Program-made: the position numbers and the translations under genes
Assembly: GCA_035628875.1 (NCBI GenBank)
Contig: DASPIZ010000130.1
Span: 1-64,000 of the forward strand
Direction of reading: 5' to 3'
Source of the DNA: Ohtaekwangia sp035628875
GTDB taxonomy: Bacteria > Bacteroidota > Bacteroidia > Cytophagales > Cyclobacteriaceae
DNA: 64,000 nt
The notes under the pieces: model-generated
Told to the model about the DNA's origin: nothing
Databases searched by the model: none
Seen by the model: the letters and a program-made list of their open reading frames with translations, nothing else
Part shown: positions 35,602-45,672 of the stretch, piece after piece
Numbering within the stretch: position 1 is the first letter of the stretch
Layout: each line of letters begins with the position of its first letter

Positions 35602-37173
35602 TTATTGTTTGTCGATCTTGATTTCATGGATGAATGCTAATGCAACGCCGTTCGTCCAGCCGAAACCATCCTGATTTGGATATTCACCCCCGCCCGCTAC
35701 AAGCGTTGTGTCCATGACGTTATATTTTTCCATCATCTTTCCCGTAGCAGTATAGACGCGAATGTTCTGACGAATCCAACGCTTCCGGATCTCCGCTGCA
35801 AGCGGACGAATACTATAATGCTGCAACCCCTGATATGCCATCCATTGCAATGGAGCCCATCCATTCGGTGCATCCCATTGCTGACCTGTTGTCTGCGCAG
35901 TGGTTACAAGTCCGCCGGGTTTTAAAAAATCTCTTTCAATCACTTTTGCTATCTGCTCCGCCTCAACGGGAGAAACCAACTCAAAAAATAACGGATAAAC
36001 ACCTGCTAAACTTTTGTAAGGTGTCTGTTTCCCTTTTTTAAAATCGTAATCAAAAAAGTAGTGTTCATTCTCATCCCAACAAAAAGTTAAGATGCCACGT
36101 CTTCGTGCATCAGCCAGTTTGGAAAGGCGATCTGATTCTTCCTTGTCCCCATTCAGATACGAACCCTTGGCGATCATTTTTTCCAGGTGATACAACAAGG
36201 CGTTGAGATCAACGGGAATAATATCCGTAGTATGAATAGTCTTGAGATGTTGACCATCTTCAAACCATCGGCTACTAAAATCCCAACCCGATTCTGCTGC
36301 TGCACGAAGGTGGGTATAGACCTCCTGTGGATTCCTTCCCGATGCTTCAGCCACTTCAACGTCTTCCCTATACGCTTCGGGGCGTGGTCGTGGATTACGA
36401 TCATAATACCTATTCATGATTGTACCATCGGCCATCATTACGACATGTTCAAATGTATCACCAGGTTGCTGTAGCTGACCTGCACCATGCATCCAGAACT
36501 CATATTCCTTTTTCAACATCGGAAGAAACGTTCGTGACGCATTGACATCATACGCCTCGAGTAGTTTTACCATCAACGAGAAAAAAGGCGGCTGTGAACG
36601 GCTCAGGTAATAATTCCGGTTTCCATTAGGAATGAACCCTAAACTATCAATGAGGAATCCGAAATTTTCAACCATGTCCTGGATCAACTCATACTTGCCT
36701 TGGGTTTTTAACCCGAGCATGGTAAAGTAGCTGTCCCAGTAATACACTTCAGAAAATCTTCCACCAGGTACAACGTATTGTTGCGGTAACGGAATCAATG
36801 AAGCGTCCGCATCATACTGATCGGCTATCCTCGTTAGCACCGGCCAGAGCTTGTTAATATGCTCTTCCATGGAAACAAGGCTGTCGGTTTTGAAAGTTGA
36901 TTGTGGTCTATCCGGTAAATCGAAATTTTTTGTTACGAATACAGCGAGCTCAAAACCAGGTTTTAATTTTTGCGTTTCGTAATCCTGCATGATCTCAATG
37001 ATCGCACGTTTCGGTGTACAGTCAACAAAAGTTTTTGAGTCTTTAAAGATCTGGTTAAGCTGGACATCTTTAAATAACTCGGAGGTGTAAAAATCAACCG
37101 GGGTTTTGACTACCTCGCGTTGGAAACAAGATGCCATGAAAAAAAGTATAAGGATGGAAATTCTATTTTGCAT
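35602..37173 (-). CDS. treA: Trehalase (GH37) lipoprotein
   Basis: A GH37 trehalase hydrolysing trehalose to glucose. Both family signatures are visible: PGGRFSEVYYWDSYFTMLGL and QWDAPNGWAPLQW, with DFSSRWF and GGGEYPNQDGFGWTNGVAL typical of the (alpha/alpha)6 barrel. I chose ATG 37173, which gives a lipoprotein signal with lipobox MASC (Cys16) and 523 residues; a start at 37278 would bury the signal behind 35 residues. The start overlaps the preceding haloperoxidase-like gene by 11 bp, so the two are probably coupled. The lipid anchor places it in the envelope or on the surface. Confidence 0.95.
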   Translation of the reverse strand: MQNRISILILFFMASCFQREVVKTPVDFYTSELFKDVQLNQIFKDSKTFVDCTPKRAIIEIMQDYETQKLKPGFELAVFVTKNFDLPDRPQSTFKTDSLVSMEEHINKLWPVLTRIADQYDADASLIPLPQQYVVPGGRFSEVYYWDSYFTMLGLKTQGKYELIQDMVENFGFLIDSLGFIPNGNRNYYLSRSQPPFFSLMVKLLEAYDVNASRTFLPMLKKEYEFWMHGAGQLQQPGDTFEHVVMMADGTIMNRYYDRNPRPRPEAYREDVEVAEASGRNPQEVYTHLRAAAESGWDFSSRWFEDGQHLKTIHTTDIIPVDLNALLYHLEKMIAKGSYLNGDKEESDRLSKLADARRRGILTFCWDENEHYFFDYDFKKGKQTPYKSLAGVYPLFFELVSPVEAEQIAKVIERDFLKPGGLVTTAQTTGQQWDAPNGWAPLQWMAYQGLQHYSIRPLAAEIRKRWIRQNIRVYTATGKMMEKYNVMDTTLVAGGGEYPNQDGFGWTNGVALAFIHEIKIDKQ

Positions 37174-38512
37174 CAGCAAATTCTTCCGGACGGGTTTTAA
37201 TCTTATCCATGACAAAGTTTCCAAGGGCACGTCCTTCAGTTGCGCCCTGTTCAATCGCAGCTCTATAATGGATGCCACCGTAAAGACGACTTACGGCTGC
37301 TTCCTCGCAAGCGTGATAGAACGACTTAAAACTTCTGGCCGTCAGACCGAACTCTACTTCTGTAGAATCGGTAAAAGCAAAATTGTCGCCGAATAACCTG
37401 GTAAGCGCTACAGCCGATGCCGTAGAAATAACGCTGTGTCCACTGGTGTATTCCGGAAACGGAGGTGTTTGCAATAGCGGTACCCATGCCTCGTCGATAT
37501 ATTGATTAATATACGTTTCAGGACGAATCACTTTGCTTCTGAATTTTTCATCCCAGCAGGAGATAAAACCTTCCATCAATGCCAATGATACCATTACATA
37601 GGCTTCCGATGATCGTTGTAAATCGGCCTTCTCCATATTGCAAACCACGCGGGTAATGTTCATCCAGTGTCCACCCGGAGATATTTTTTTTGTCGCGAAC
37701 ATAACATGTCCCTTCACATTCATCACAAATGGATTACAATCCCAAAAGGAAGCAATTTCACGCTGCTCTTGCGTAAGGTTTACACCTGCATTGTAAACCT
37801 CCAAGGCTTCCTTGAAGAAATGACTATCCTTTTCAGTCGAGAAAGCAGGTGGTGCAAGGGGTTTAAACTGTGCCGCAGAATCGAGTACAAAAGTGCGGAT
37901 CTTGTTCCAATGCGGTTCAACGGCATCCATATACGCAGGGGGTGTTGGCTTCCAGCTTGCAGGATCGTCGAGAATGGTGTACTTCGGAAATGACCTGGAT
38001 TGTTTATAGTTATCCTTCGATGACCAGGCCATAATGTGATCGGCAACGGCTGTACCATAGGCGACAGAACGGTCGAATATGTCTTCAGGAATGCCAGCGT
38101 TGCGATACTCCTGCATCATCTCCTGGTAAAATGTTTCCATTTTATCTTCAGAAAAAACGAACGCTTTACCGACTTTCAACGCTGCCTGTACAGAAGCGAG
38201 TTCAAAACAATATTCCTGGGTAAGATCCGGCGCCGGCACCGGCGTGAATTCATTGAGCTGTTTTGCTAACGACTGGTATTGCGGATTTCCTGGAATAGCA
38301 GCCTCGTAGGCGGCCACAGCTACGTAGGTATAAATTCTAGATGCGACGGGGGGTGAAAAGATATCATGGACGATCACATCAGTAACTTGCTTTATGGAGC
38401 GGTGCAATGGATCAGCGTTTTTCACCTTGCTTCTCCACGCATCATTATTTTGTTCAACACATGATAGTAGAAATACGCATATCCCGCTAAGGATGAAAGA
38501 AAGCATTTTCAT
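37163..38512 (-). CDS. Vanadium-dependent haloperoxidase-like / PAP2-family lipoprotein
   Basis: This 449-residue lipoprotein (lipobox FLLSC, Cys18) has the core of the vanadium haloperoxidase/acid phosphatase fold. The pattern K-x6-RP is at Lys323-Arg330 (KFRSKVIRP), a TSGH at 356-359 replaces the usual PSGH, and SR-x5-H is at 408-415 (SRLYGGIHYR). The Asp usually three residues after the last His is Ala here. These residues bind vanadate or phosphate. Loss of the Asp may favour phosphatase-like or altered activity. It lies between an FG-GAP gene (426 bp gap) and the trehalase gene (11-bp overlap). Confidence 0.88.
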   Translation of the reverse strand: MKMLSFILSGICVFLLSCVEQNNDAWRSKVKNADPLHRSIKQVTDVIVHDIFSPPVASRIYTYVAVAAYEAAIPGNPQYQSLAKQLNEFTPVPAPDLTQEYCFELASVQAALKVGKAFVFSEDKMETFYQEMMQEYRNAGIPEDIFDRSVAYGTAVADHIMAWSSKDNYKQSRSFPKYTILDDPASWKPTPPAYMDAVEPHWNKIRTFVLDSAAQFKPLAPPAFSTEKDSHFFKEALEVYNAGVNLTQEQREIASFWDCNPFVMNVKGHVMFATKKISPGGHWMNITRVVCNMEKADLQRSSEAYVMVSLALMEGFISCWDEKFRSKVIRPETYINQYIDEAWVPLLQTPPFPEYTSGHSVISTASAVALTRLFGDNFAFTDSTEVEFGLTARSFKSFYHACEEAAVSRLYGGIHYRAAIEQGATEGRALGNFVMDKIKTRPEEFADAK

Positions 38513-38938
38513 AAGTCCGGAAATAGGGTTCGATAGATTTCAAAGGTAGAAAAACCAATAAGGTTTTAAAAGCATAACCGGTTGAAATACACTGTAATTT
38601 AATGCATGATTTTCGTTATTTAGCTTTCTTTTTGAATTTTCGACTATTTCTGTGAGTGCTTTTTTCAGCTCACAGAAATCACTGAATACACGGAAGAAAG
38701 CACGGAATGAAATTTTTATTTTCTTAGCATTACTTTGCGGCTTGGCGGCTCTGCGGTTAAGTGCACTTAGGAATCATGTATCGGTATAACGACGTTTCCG
38801 CGATAACCTCTGTGGATTTTCTCTACATTTTGTGAGTCCTTTTTTCAGCTCACAGAAATCACTGAATACACAGAAGAATACACAGAATGATTTGCCTGAT
38901 GATTCGATCTGATTGATTGTAAAGTTTGTTTTTCTTAT
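38513..38938. repeat. Gene-free region with two 59-bp repeats
   Basis: Two near-identical 59-bp direct copies (38652-38710 and 38832-38890, about five differences) contain ctcacagaaatcactgaa; a third, shorter copy is at 30653. Between them is a run with 8-bp spacing (actttgcg, gcttggcg, gctctgcg, gttaagtg; 38732-38763). No gene is supported here. Confidence 0.8.
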
Positions 38939-41900
38939 CTACTTCCCAACGCTGAACACAGCCACTGTATCATTATTGCGTATGGCAAGGATAAAATTTG
39001 TGCCTCCCACGGTGATGCTTTGAAGTGAACGCACTTCACCATTTACGGAAAATCCCGATTGATGTGCCGGTAGAGATTGGAAATTGCCTTTACCATCACC
39101 TGTTAAAATCAAACCATAGCTGGCATCGTATCGCCCCAGCTGAATATTCACGCGATAAAAATTACCGGCAAGTACTAAGTCGGCATGACCATCTTTATTC
39201 ACATCAGCCACATGAACTGCATTGACGGTTGAAAACTGCGCCGCTTTGGGCAATGCGCGTTGTTTGAATTTTCCATTGCCAAGATTTTCTATAATAGATG
39301 ACTCAAAGGTATATGCACTGTACTGTTCCGCATTGTTAAGTGCTTCTTGTGAAAACATATCCGAGACAGTAGCCTCAGCAAATTTCCGATAAGACAGGTA
39401 ACGCTTTTTCAAAAAGGGCATTTGCTTCGTCATCTCATCCCGTGTATTAAATGGATATTCTTTGCCTCCAAAAAAATGCGTAAGCACCTGGTCCGTGCTG
39501 TCATTCTTATCGAAGTCGCTGACGTATAGCCTTACCGGTTGATCCTGCGAAGCTTTTAGTTTTGAATTGAGGCCGAGATTACCGGCGATCAGATCCATGT
39601 CACCATCCTGGTCAACATCAAACGCGTTAACTGTATTCCACCAACCATTTGTCTTTTCAAGGCCTGTATCTGCCGTTGATGACGATTGGAACTTTCCATT
39701 TGTATTGTACAGTATTGTTATGGCACTCCACTCCGCGGCAACAACAAGATCTTTATCCTTATCGCCATCCATATCGGCCCATAACGCATCTTTAACAAAA
39801 CCAAAGCCTTTGAGTTCCGGTGCAATGGCTGTCGAAACATCGGTAAAATTTCCCTTCCCGTCATTCTTCAGAATATAACTATCTGGTCTTATGCCGTAAT
39901 GCCATGGAATAGCACGCGCACCGAGGAAAAGATCAAGATCGCCGTCGTTGTCAATATCGTGTGTAGCGACACATGATCCGGTTGCATAAACAGGTAAAAG
40001 AACTGATCTTAAAAAAGTACCCTTGCCATCATTCAGGTAAAGTCGTGGCTGGCGGTATTTGGATTCCCTCGTAAACTCATTTCCCCCACTTACAACCAAC
40101 AGATCCTGATCGCCATCACTATCTGCATCAAAAAATTTTGCATCCACATCTTCATACGTGCTGTCTTGTTTGAACAAGGCCTGCGTGGGTTCCTTAAACA
40201 ATCCTTGTGTTGTCTGCAAATAAATTCGTGCGATAGACCACTTGCCCCCGCCCAAAAAAATATCTTCAAGCCCATCGTTATTAACGTCTCCAACGGCCGA
40301 GGCAGGACCTTCCGCAGAAAGCATGTGTGGAAGGAGTGCTTCTCTATTGAATTCAACTAACTTATTTTCTTCGTGCTTATAGTTCAGCGCCAGCGCTCCA
40401 CTTTTGTCAATGAACGCATTATTGTTTTTGGGTAACACCGCATAATCAAAAGTGCCATTGGCTTTTCCCTGATCAAGCACGATGGCCTGATTCGTTTTTA
40501 CCTGTGTTAATACCTGGTATGAACCATCATTCCAAACAACAACCAATGAGTCAATCTTATCCGATGCTCCTGTACCAAAGGTAAGGCGATAATCAACAGA
40601 ACTTTGAAACCCGCGGGTGGGAGAACATTCCTGAAGTTGAACTTTGCCATCATAATACAAATAGACCTTAGCGCCGATTGCGTGCGAATTTTTATCCGAA
40701 CCTTTCAAGGTGATACGGATGTAACGCGGATCCGGTTGATCGGATTTACGATCCTTGTCAATAAATTTACTTTCATAGACAAAAGCTTCATCGGCGATGT
40801 TGTTTACAATAAGATCGAGATCACCATCATTATCAAGATCGGCATATGCAGCACCATTTGAATACGATGATTGATCAAGTCCCCAGTCTTTAGATCGATT
40901 GCTAAATGTAGAATCACCTCCATTGACGAACAGAAAATTCGATAACTTCATCTGCGGCATTTTTTTAATAATGTGAAGGTCCTGTTCTTCAAGTGTGCCC
41001 ATTCTTTGTTGTACTGAATCTGTATTCATGTAATTGATATAATCCAGATCATTAGGACGTCTTAAAATACCATTGGATACGAAAATATCTTTGTTGCCGT
41101 CCAGGTTAAAGTCGGCAAACAACCCGGACCAACTCCAATCCGTAGCATGCACGCCGGCGAAAATACCGATCTCACTAAATGTACCATCCTGGTTATTTAG
41201 CTGAAGGTTATTCCTGGAGAACTGATGATTGTATCCATACTGGATTTTAAAGTTGTAAATATCAAACGCTTCTTCCGCTGCCGAAGACTTCAGGATAAGC
41301 GGATCTTCGGGCAACATATCCATGGTAAGTAAATCGGGAAAACCATCGTTATTGAAATCTGCACAGTCGACACCCATGGTATAACGACTCGTATGATTCA
41401 GTTGTGCTTCAAGAAGTTCTTTGAATGTGCCGTTACCCTGATTGATGTACAGATAATCATTTTCATGAAAATCGTTTCCAACATAAATATCGGGCCATCC
41501 ATCCATATTCACATCGCTGATTACAATGCCCAAACCATAACCAATTACACTGCTGAATATACCCGCATCTGATGAAACATCGACAAAGTGCCCATTGTCA
41601 TTTCTCAACAACTTATCCCCTGCTAACGGGTGTGTCTTTCGCCGAAGAGCGGAGTTTCCAAACGTACCATTCTGATGCAATGAATGGTTCAGCATGTACA
41701 TATCAAGATCACCATCGCGATCATAATCAAAAAATGCGGCTTGCGTTGAAAAGCCCACGAGGTCAAGTCCATATTCCAATGCGCGGTCCCTGAACTGAGG
41801 CACACCTTTGTCGTCAGTTCCTTCGTTAATGAACAGCTGGTTCTTACCTTTATAAATTTCGTAGTCGCCCAGGTAACTAACATAGATATCCAACAACCCA

Positions 41901-42274
41901 TCACTGTTAACATCCGCCATGGTTACACCTGTACACCAGCCGTTGAATCCTGCAACTCCTGCCCTATCCGTAACGTCTTTGAATTTGAAATTACCCGCGT
42001 TGAGATAAAGTTTATTCGGTACCTGGTTACCGGTGAAATAAATATCAGGCAGGTCATCGCTGTTCAAATCACCAACGGCAACGCCACCGCCGTTGTAAAA
42101 ATACATGTAATTTAAAATATTAAAGTCTACCGTTTCGTTCAGCGTATTGCGAAATGTAATACCAGATTCGTCCGAAGGCACTAGCCTGAATTTAGTTTTG
42201 CCTTTTGAACACGATGCCAGCACGGCCAGTAACACCACAATGTTACCCCATCGCAGCAGATATGCACTTGTCAT
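38939..42274 (-). CDS. FG-GAP/VCBS repeat lipoprotein with ASPIC-UnbV domain (second of pair)
   Basis: A 1111-residue lipoprotein (lipobox LASC, Cys22) made of many FG-GAP/VCBS units with calcium-type loops DxDxDGxxD (DLNSDDLPDIY, DVNSDGLLDIY, DYDRDGDLDMY, DFNNDGFPDLL, DLDNDGDLDLI, DSDGDQDLLV). An ASPIC-UnbV domain sits near residues 520-610 (IGAKVYLYYDGKVQ, RGFQSSVDYRLTFG). These loops form beta-propellers that bind Ca2+. The family is common beside SusCD systems, but the function is not known. Its ATG overlaps the previous gene's stop (42271-42274), showing coupling, and it is a clear paralogue of that neighbour. Confidence 0.93.
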   Translation of the reverse strand: MTSAYLLRWGNIVVLLAVLASCSKGKTKFRLVPSDESGITFRNTLNETVDFNILNYMYFYNGGGVAVGDLNSDDLPDIYFTGNQVPNKLYLNAGNFKFKDVTDRAGVAGFNGWCTGVTMADVNSDGLLDIYVSYLGDYEIYKGKNQLFINEGTDDKGVPQFRDRALEYGLDLVGFSTQAAFFDYDRDGDLDMYMLNHSLHQNGTFGNSALRRKTHPLAGDKLLRNDNGHFVDVSSDAGIFSSVIGYGLGIVISDVNMDGWPDIYVGNDFHENDYLYINQGNGTFKELLEAQLNHTSRYTMGVDCADFNNDGFPDLLTMDMLPEDPLILKSSAAEEAFDIYNFKIQYGYNHQFSRNNLQLNNQDGTFSEIGIFAGVHATDWSWSGLFADFNLDGNKDIFVSNGILRRPNDLDYINYMNTDSVQQRMGTLEEQDLHIIKKMPQMKLSNFLFVNGGDSTFSNRSKDWGLDQSSYSNGAAYADLDNDGDLDLIVNNIADEAFVYESKFIDKDRKSDQPDPRYIRITLKGSDKNSHAIGAKVYLYYDGKVQLQECSPTRGFQSSVDYRLTFGTGASDKIDSLVVVWNDGSYQVLTQVKTNQAIVLDQGKANGTFDYAVLPKNNNAFIDKSGALALNYKHEENKLVEFNREALLPHMLSAEGPASAVGDVNNDGLEDIFLGGGKWSIARIYLQTTQGLFKEPTQALFKQDSTYEDVDAKFFDADSDGDQDLLVVSGGNEFTRESKYRQPRLYLNDGKGTFLRSVLLPVYATGSCVATHDIDNDGDLDLFLGARAIPWHYGIRPDSYILKNDGKGNFTDVSTAIAPELKGFGFVKDALWADMDGDKDKDLVVAAEWSAITILYNTNGKFQSSSTADTGLEKTNGWWNTVNAFDVDQDGDMDLIAGNLGLNSKLKASQDQPVRLYVSDFDKNDSTDQVLTHFFGGKEYPFNTRDEMTKQMPFLKKRYLSYRKFAEATVSDMFSQEALNNAEQYSAYTFESSIIENLGNGKFKQRALPKAAQFSTVNAVHVADVNKDGHADLVLAGNFYRVNIQLGRYDASYGLILTGDGKGNFQSLPAHQSGFSVNGEVRSLQSITVGGTNFILAIRNNDTVAVFSVGK

Positions 42275-45200
42275 TTTTTAAGCTTGTAAAATTTAATGGA
42301 ATCGTTGTTGCGGATGAATGCAAGAAACGCTTCGTTCCTGCTCTTAATAATAGAAATATGACGAACCTCCCCCATTACCTTTATTCCTGATTCAAGAGAA
42401 TTCAATGACTCAAAATTACCTTTGCCGTCATTGCGCAAAACCAGGCCAGGCATCGCATCGTATCGGCCTATTTCCGGTTTAACAGCAAAGAGGTTCCCCC
42501 CAAGCACAATATCGAGATGATTGTCGTTGTTAATGTCCACAACTTCAATTCCGAACACCGGTGATGTTTGTGCCTCAACCGGCAGCGCCTGAAAGCTAAA
42601 CGTGCCGCTACCCTCGTTTACAAGCAACCCTGTATGCGGTTCATTGAATCGTAACCTGGTAGCATTCTCCATTAAAGACGCATCAAAAATATCGTTCATT
42701 GATTTACCCGCATAATCTTTGAAGTAAACAAACTTCTTCTTTAACGAACTCATTTGTTTAATGATGTCTTGCCGCAGCGGAATGGGATAATCAACACTGT
42801 CTTTCTGGTAGGCGAAGACTGCCTCAATTGAACCGTTTCGATCGAAGTCGTTGACATAAAGCTGCAACGGCGCGCCCGGTTTAGGCTGAAATTTAGAATT
42901 CAATCCAAGATTACCAAGAACAAAATCCATGTCACCGTCCTGATCAATATCTGCAGCTTTGATGGTATTCCACCAACCAGATGATTGTTCAAGTTCTTTT
43001 TGCCTGACTTTTAAAAAACGTTTACCGTCGTTCTTAAAAAACTGTATCGGCATCCATTCGCCAACTACAATCAGGTCAAGTAATCCATCTGCATCGAAAT
43101 CCACCCATGCCGCATCGGTCACCATCCCCAGATGTTGCAATTCAGGCGCACGCATAGCAGTGGCATTAGAAAAATTACCTTTGCCATCATTCATTAAAAT
43201 AAACTGATCACATGGAACACCATAATATGACGGGATCACGCGTGTTCCCACAAAAAGATCCATGTCGCCATCGTTATCGATATCTGCAGGTTTAACACAA
43301 CTGCCACTTTGATAAAACGGAGGTATTTTTCCTGCAGTTTTTTCAAACACAGGTTGTCCATTTTTTATGCCTTTGTTTTCATAGAGCCGATCGAGGACAT
43401 GGGGGGATTGCGTAAGATTCTCCGAACCACCGCTAACAACATACAAATCAAGATCGTGATCTCCATCGGCATCAAAGAAAGCTGCGCTTACATCTTCTGC
43501 CGTGCTGTCTGCCTGAAAAACGACCGTGGCCAGCGGCGCAAATTTCATGGTTTGCGTTTGCATATAGACGACACCGGCATGTCCGGATGAACCTCCAACA
43601 AAAATATCATCCAGTCCATCACTATTCAGATCTGCCTTGGCGTATGCCGGTCCTTGTGTCGAGAGCATGTGGTATAAAAGTCTGTCGCGATCGAAATCAT
43701 TAAAGTCATTTTCAATGTGTTGAACCGGCGTAGCCTTTACTTCTTCAACATACTGCGTATTGAAAACCGGTTTTATGCTTTTGAACGCTTGTGTTGCCTG
43801 ATCCTGTTCCAGCGTAATCAATTGATTAGCATCGACGTTGCGAATAACCTGCACTTTATCATCAGGCCATACAACCCAAAGGCTATCCGCAATTTTGTAA
43901 TTACCTAATCCAATAACCATTTGGTAATCCATGCTGGACTGGAAACCACGGATCGGCATGTGTTGAAACGTTAGTACACTGCTATCAACATACACTTTGA
44001 CCGTTGCTCCGAGGCCAAATGAGTTTTTACCCTTTCCTTTAAAACGGATTTTCAGGTAATTATTTTTAAGCTTCTGTTGAGTTTGATTATTGTAAACAAA
44101 CAACTCCTGGTTTACATTATTGATGATGAGATCCAGGTCACCATCATTGTCCAGATCGCCGTAAGCCGCGCCATTGGAGAACGTTGGTTCAGCCAATCCC
44201 CATTCTTCGGATACGTTTTCATAATGCCATTCTCCGGTGCGTGTGAACAGGTAGTTACTCAGTTTTTGAGAAGGCATTCGATCTGTAAACAGTTTCCAAT
44301 CGATCTTTTTTCCCTGCAAGGCAGCCTGAATTTGTTCACTGCTTCCGAAGAATTCCATGAAATCGTGATTGGTAAGATCTTTATAGATACCATTCGATAT
44401 AAAAATCTCTTTATTTGAGTCATTGTTAAAATCAGCCAGAAGTGCTCCCCAACTCCAATCTGATTGTGCTACTCCCGCTAACTCTCCAATTTCACTGAAC
44501 GTACCGTCCTGATTATTTACCTGAAGCATGTTTCTCATGAACTGATGATAATACCCATTCTTCAATCGAAGCTGATATACATCAAAAGATTCAAATGACG
44601 ATAGCGTCTTTAACCGAATATCATCGTCGGGTAGCATATCTGTAGCAAATATTTCGGTGAATCCATCATTATTCATGTCTGCCATATCGGCACCCATTGA
44701 GAACATACTGAGATGCCCAATTCGATTTTCCAGTTCTTCAGAAAAAGTACCATCACGTTTATTGATATATAGATAATCACGTTCGTAAAAATCATTCGAA
44801 ACGTAGAGATCTGGCCAATTATCCTGGTTAATATCACTCACAGAAACACCTAATCCAAAACCGATAACACTTCCGAAAATTCCGGCTTGTTCACTCACAT
44901 CCACAAATTTTCCATTGTCGTTCCGATAAAGTTTATCACCTCCATCCACATCTCTAACAGTGCGCAAATTTCTGAATCCAAGCGTTGATATCGGTCGAAA
45001 TGAATTATTCAACACATAACAATCAAGATCGCCATCTTTGTCATAATCTAAAAACGCTGCATGTGTCGTATATCCGTTATCGGCTAAGCCATACGCTATG
45101 GCACTTTCTGTGAAAGTTTGATTTCCATTATTAATAAAAAGTTCATTTTCGCGGCTACCGTTTAAACCGGCATTACAAACGTAAATGTCTAATAAACCGT

Positions 45201-45588
45201 CACCATTTACATCGGCCATACTCACGCCGGTTGACCATACTTTTTTACTTTCAACGCCGGCTTGAACCGTGATGTCTTCAAACTTCCAGTCTCCTTTATT
45301 TAAAAATAATTTATTATCCCCCATGTTGGAGGTGAGGTAAACATCAGCCAGCCCGTCGTTATTAATGTCTCCGATTCCGACACCTCCGCCGTTGTAAAAA
45401 TTGCGGTATCTAAAAGCATCGAGATCATCGGTGATTTCTACCTTGTTTAGAAAATTTATACCTGTTACATCAGAAGATAATCTCTTAAAAAGGGCGTTTG
45501 AATTGCGCCTTTTAGCATTTTGATTTTCATCCGCAGAATAGTTACAACCGACACAAAGAAAAATTAAGGAAATACAAACTCTCCACAT
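42271..45588 (-). CDS. FG-GAP/VCBS repeat lipoprotein with ASPIC-UnbV domain (first of pair)
   Basis: A 1105-residue lipoprotein (lipobox CVGC, Cys15), paralogous along its whole length to the next gene. It has repeated loops DINNDGLADVY, DVNGDGLLDIY, DYDKDGDLDCY, DINQDNWPDLY, DMNNDGFTEIF, DLDNDGDLDLI and DIDQDGDMDFV. An ASPIC-UnbV segment is near residues 510-600 (LGATVKVYVDSSVLTFQHMPIRGFQSSMDYQ). The second half repeats the propeller. It is transcribed after a SusC/SusD pair but separated from it by a strong stem-loop. The pair may form a surface complex; the ligand is unknown. Confidence 0.93.
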   Translation of the reverse strand: MWRVCISLIFLCVGCNYSADENQNAKRRNSNALFKRLSSDVTGINFLNKVEITDDLDAFRYRNFYNGGGVGIGDINNDGLADVYLTSNMGDNKLFLNKGDWKFEDITVQAGVESKKVWSTGVSMADVNGDGLLDIYVCNAGLNGSRENELFINNGNQTFTESAIAYGLADNGYTTHAAFLDYDKDGDLDCYVLNNSFRPISTLGFRNLRTVRDVDGGDKLYRNDNGKFVDVSEQAGIFGSVIGFGLGVSVSDINQDNWPDLYVSNDFYERDYLYINKRDGTFSEELENRIGHLSMFSMGADMADMNNDGFTEIFATDMLPDDDIRLKTLSSFESFDVYQLRLKNGYYHQFMRNMLQVNNQDGTFSEIGELAGVAQSDWSWGALLADFNNDSNKEIFISNGIYKDLTNHDFMEFFGSSEQIQAALQGKKIDWKLFTDRMPSQKLSNYLFTRTGEWHYENVSEEWGLAEPTFSNGAAYGDLDNDGDLDLIINNVNQELFVYNNQTQQKLKNNYLKIRFKGKGKNSFGLGATVKVYVDSSVLTFQHMPIRGFQSSMDYQMVIGLGNYKIADSLWVVWPDDKVQVIRNVDANQLITLEQDQATQAFKSIKPVFNTQYVEEVKATPVQHIENDFNDFDRDRLLYHMLSTQGPAYAKADLNSDGLDDIFVGGSSGHAGVVYMQTQTMKFAPLATVVFQADSTAEDVSAAFFDADGDHDLDLYVVSGGSENLTQSPHVLDRLYENKGIKNGQPVFEKTAGKIPPFYQSGSCVKPADIDNDGDMDLFVGTRVIPSYYGVPCDQFILMNDGKGNFSNATAMRAPELQHLGMVTDAAWVDFDADGLLDLIVVGEWMPIQFFKNDGKRFLKVRQKELEQSSGWWNTIKAADIDQDGDMDFVLGNLGLNSKFQPKPGAPLQLYVNDFDRNGSIEAVFAYQKDSVDYPIPLRQDIIKQMSSLKKKFVYFKDYAGKSMNDIFDASLMENATRLRFNEPHTGLLVNEGSGTFSFQALPVEAQTSPVFGIEVVDINNDNHLDIVLGGNLFAVKPEIGRYDAMPGLVLRNDGKGNFESLNSLESGIKVMGEVRHISIIKSRNEAFLAFIRNNDSIKFYKLKK

Positions 45589-45621
45589 GATAAACGAATT
45601 CTAAGGAATCGGAAAAATAAA

Positions 45622-45658
45622 AAATAAAAGGCACGTAATGAGTACGTGCCTTTTATTT
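45622..45658 (-). terminator. Stem-loop terminator after susD
   Basis: Arms 45622-45637 and 45643-45658 pair perfectly over 16 bp around a 5-base loop, with a GC-rich inner core (ggcacgta) and A/T-rich ends that give a U run on either strand. It lies 15 bp after the susD stop, between it and the first FG-GAP gene, so read-through would decide whether those genes join the SusCD operon. Confidence 0.85.
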
Positions 45659-45672
45659 AAAATGATTTATTA

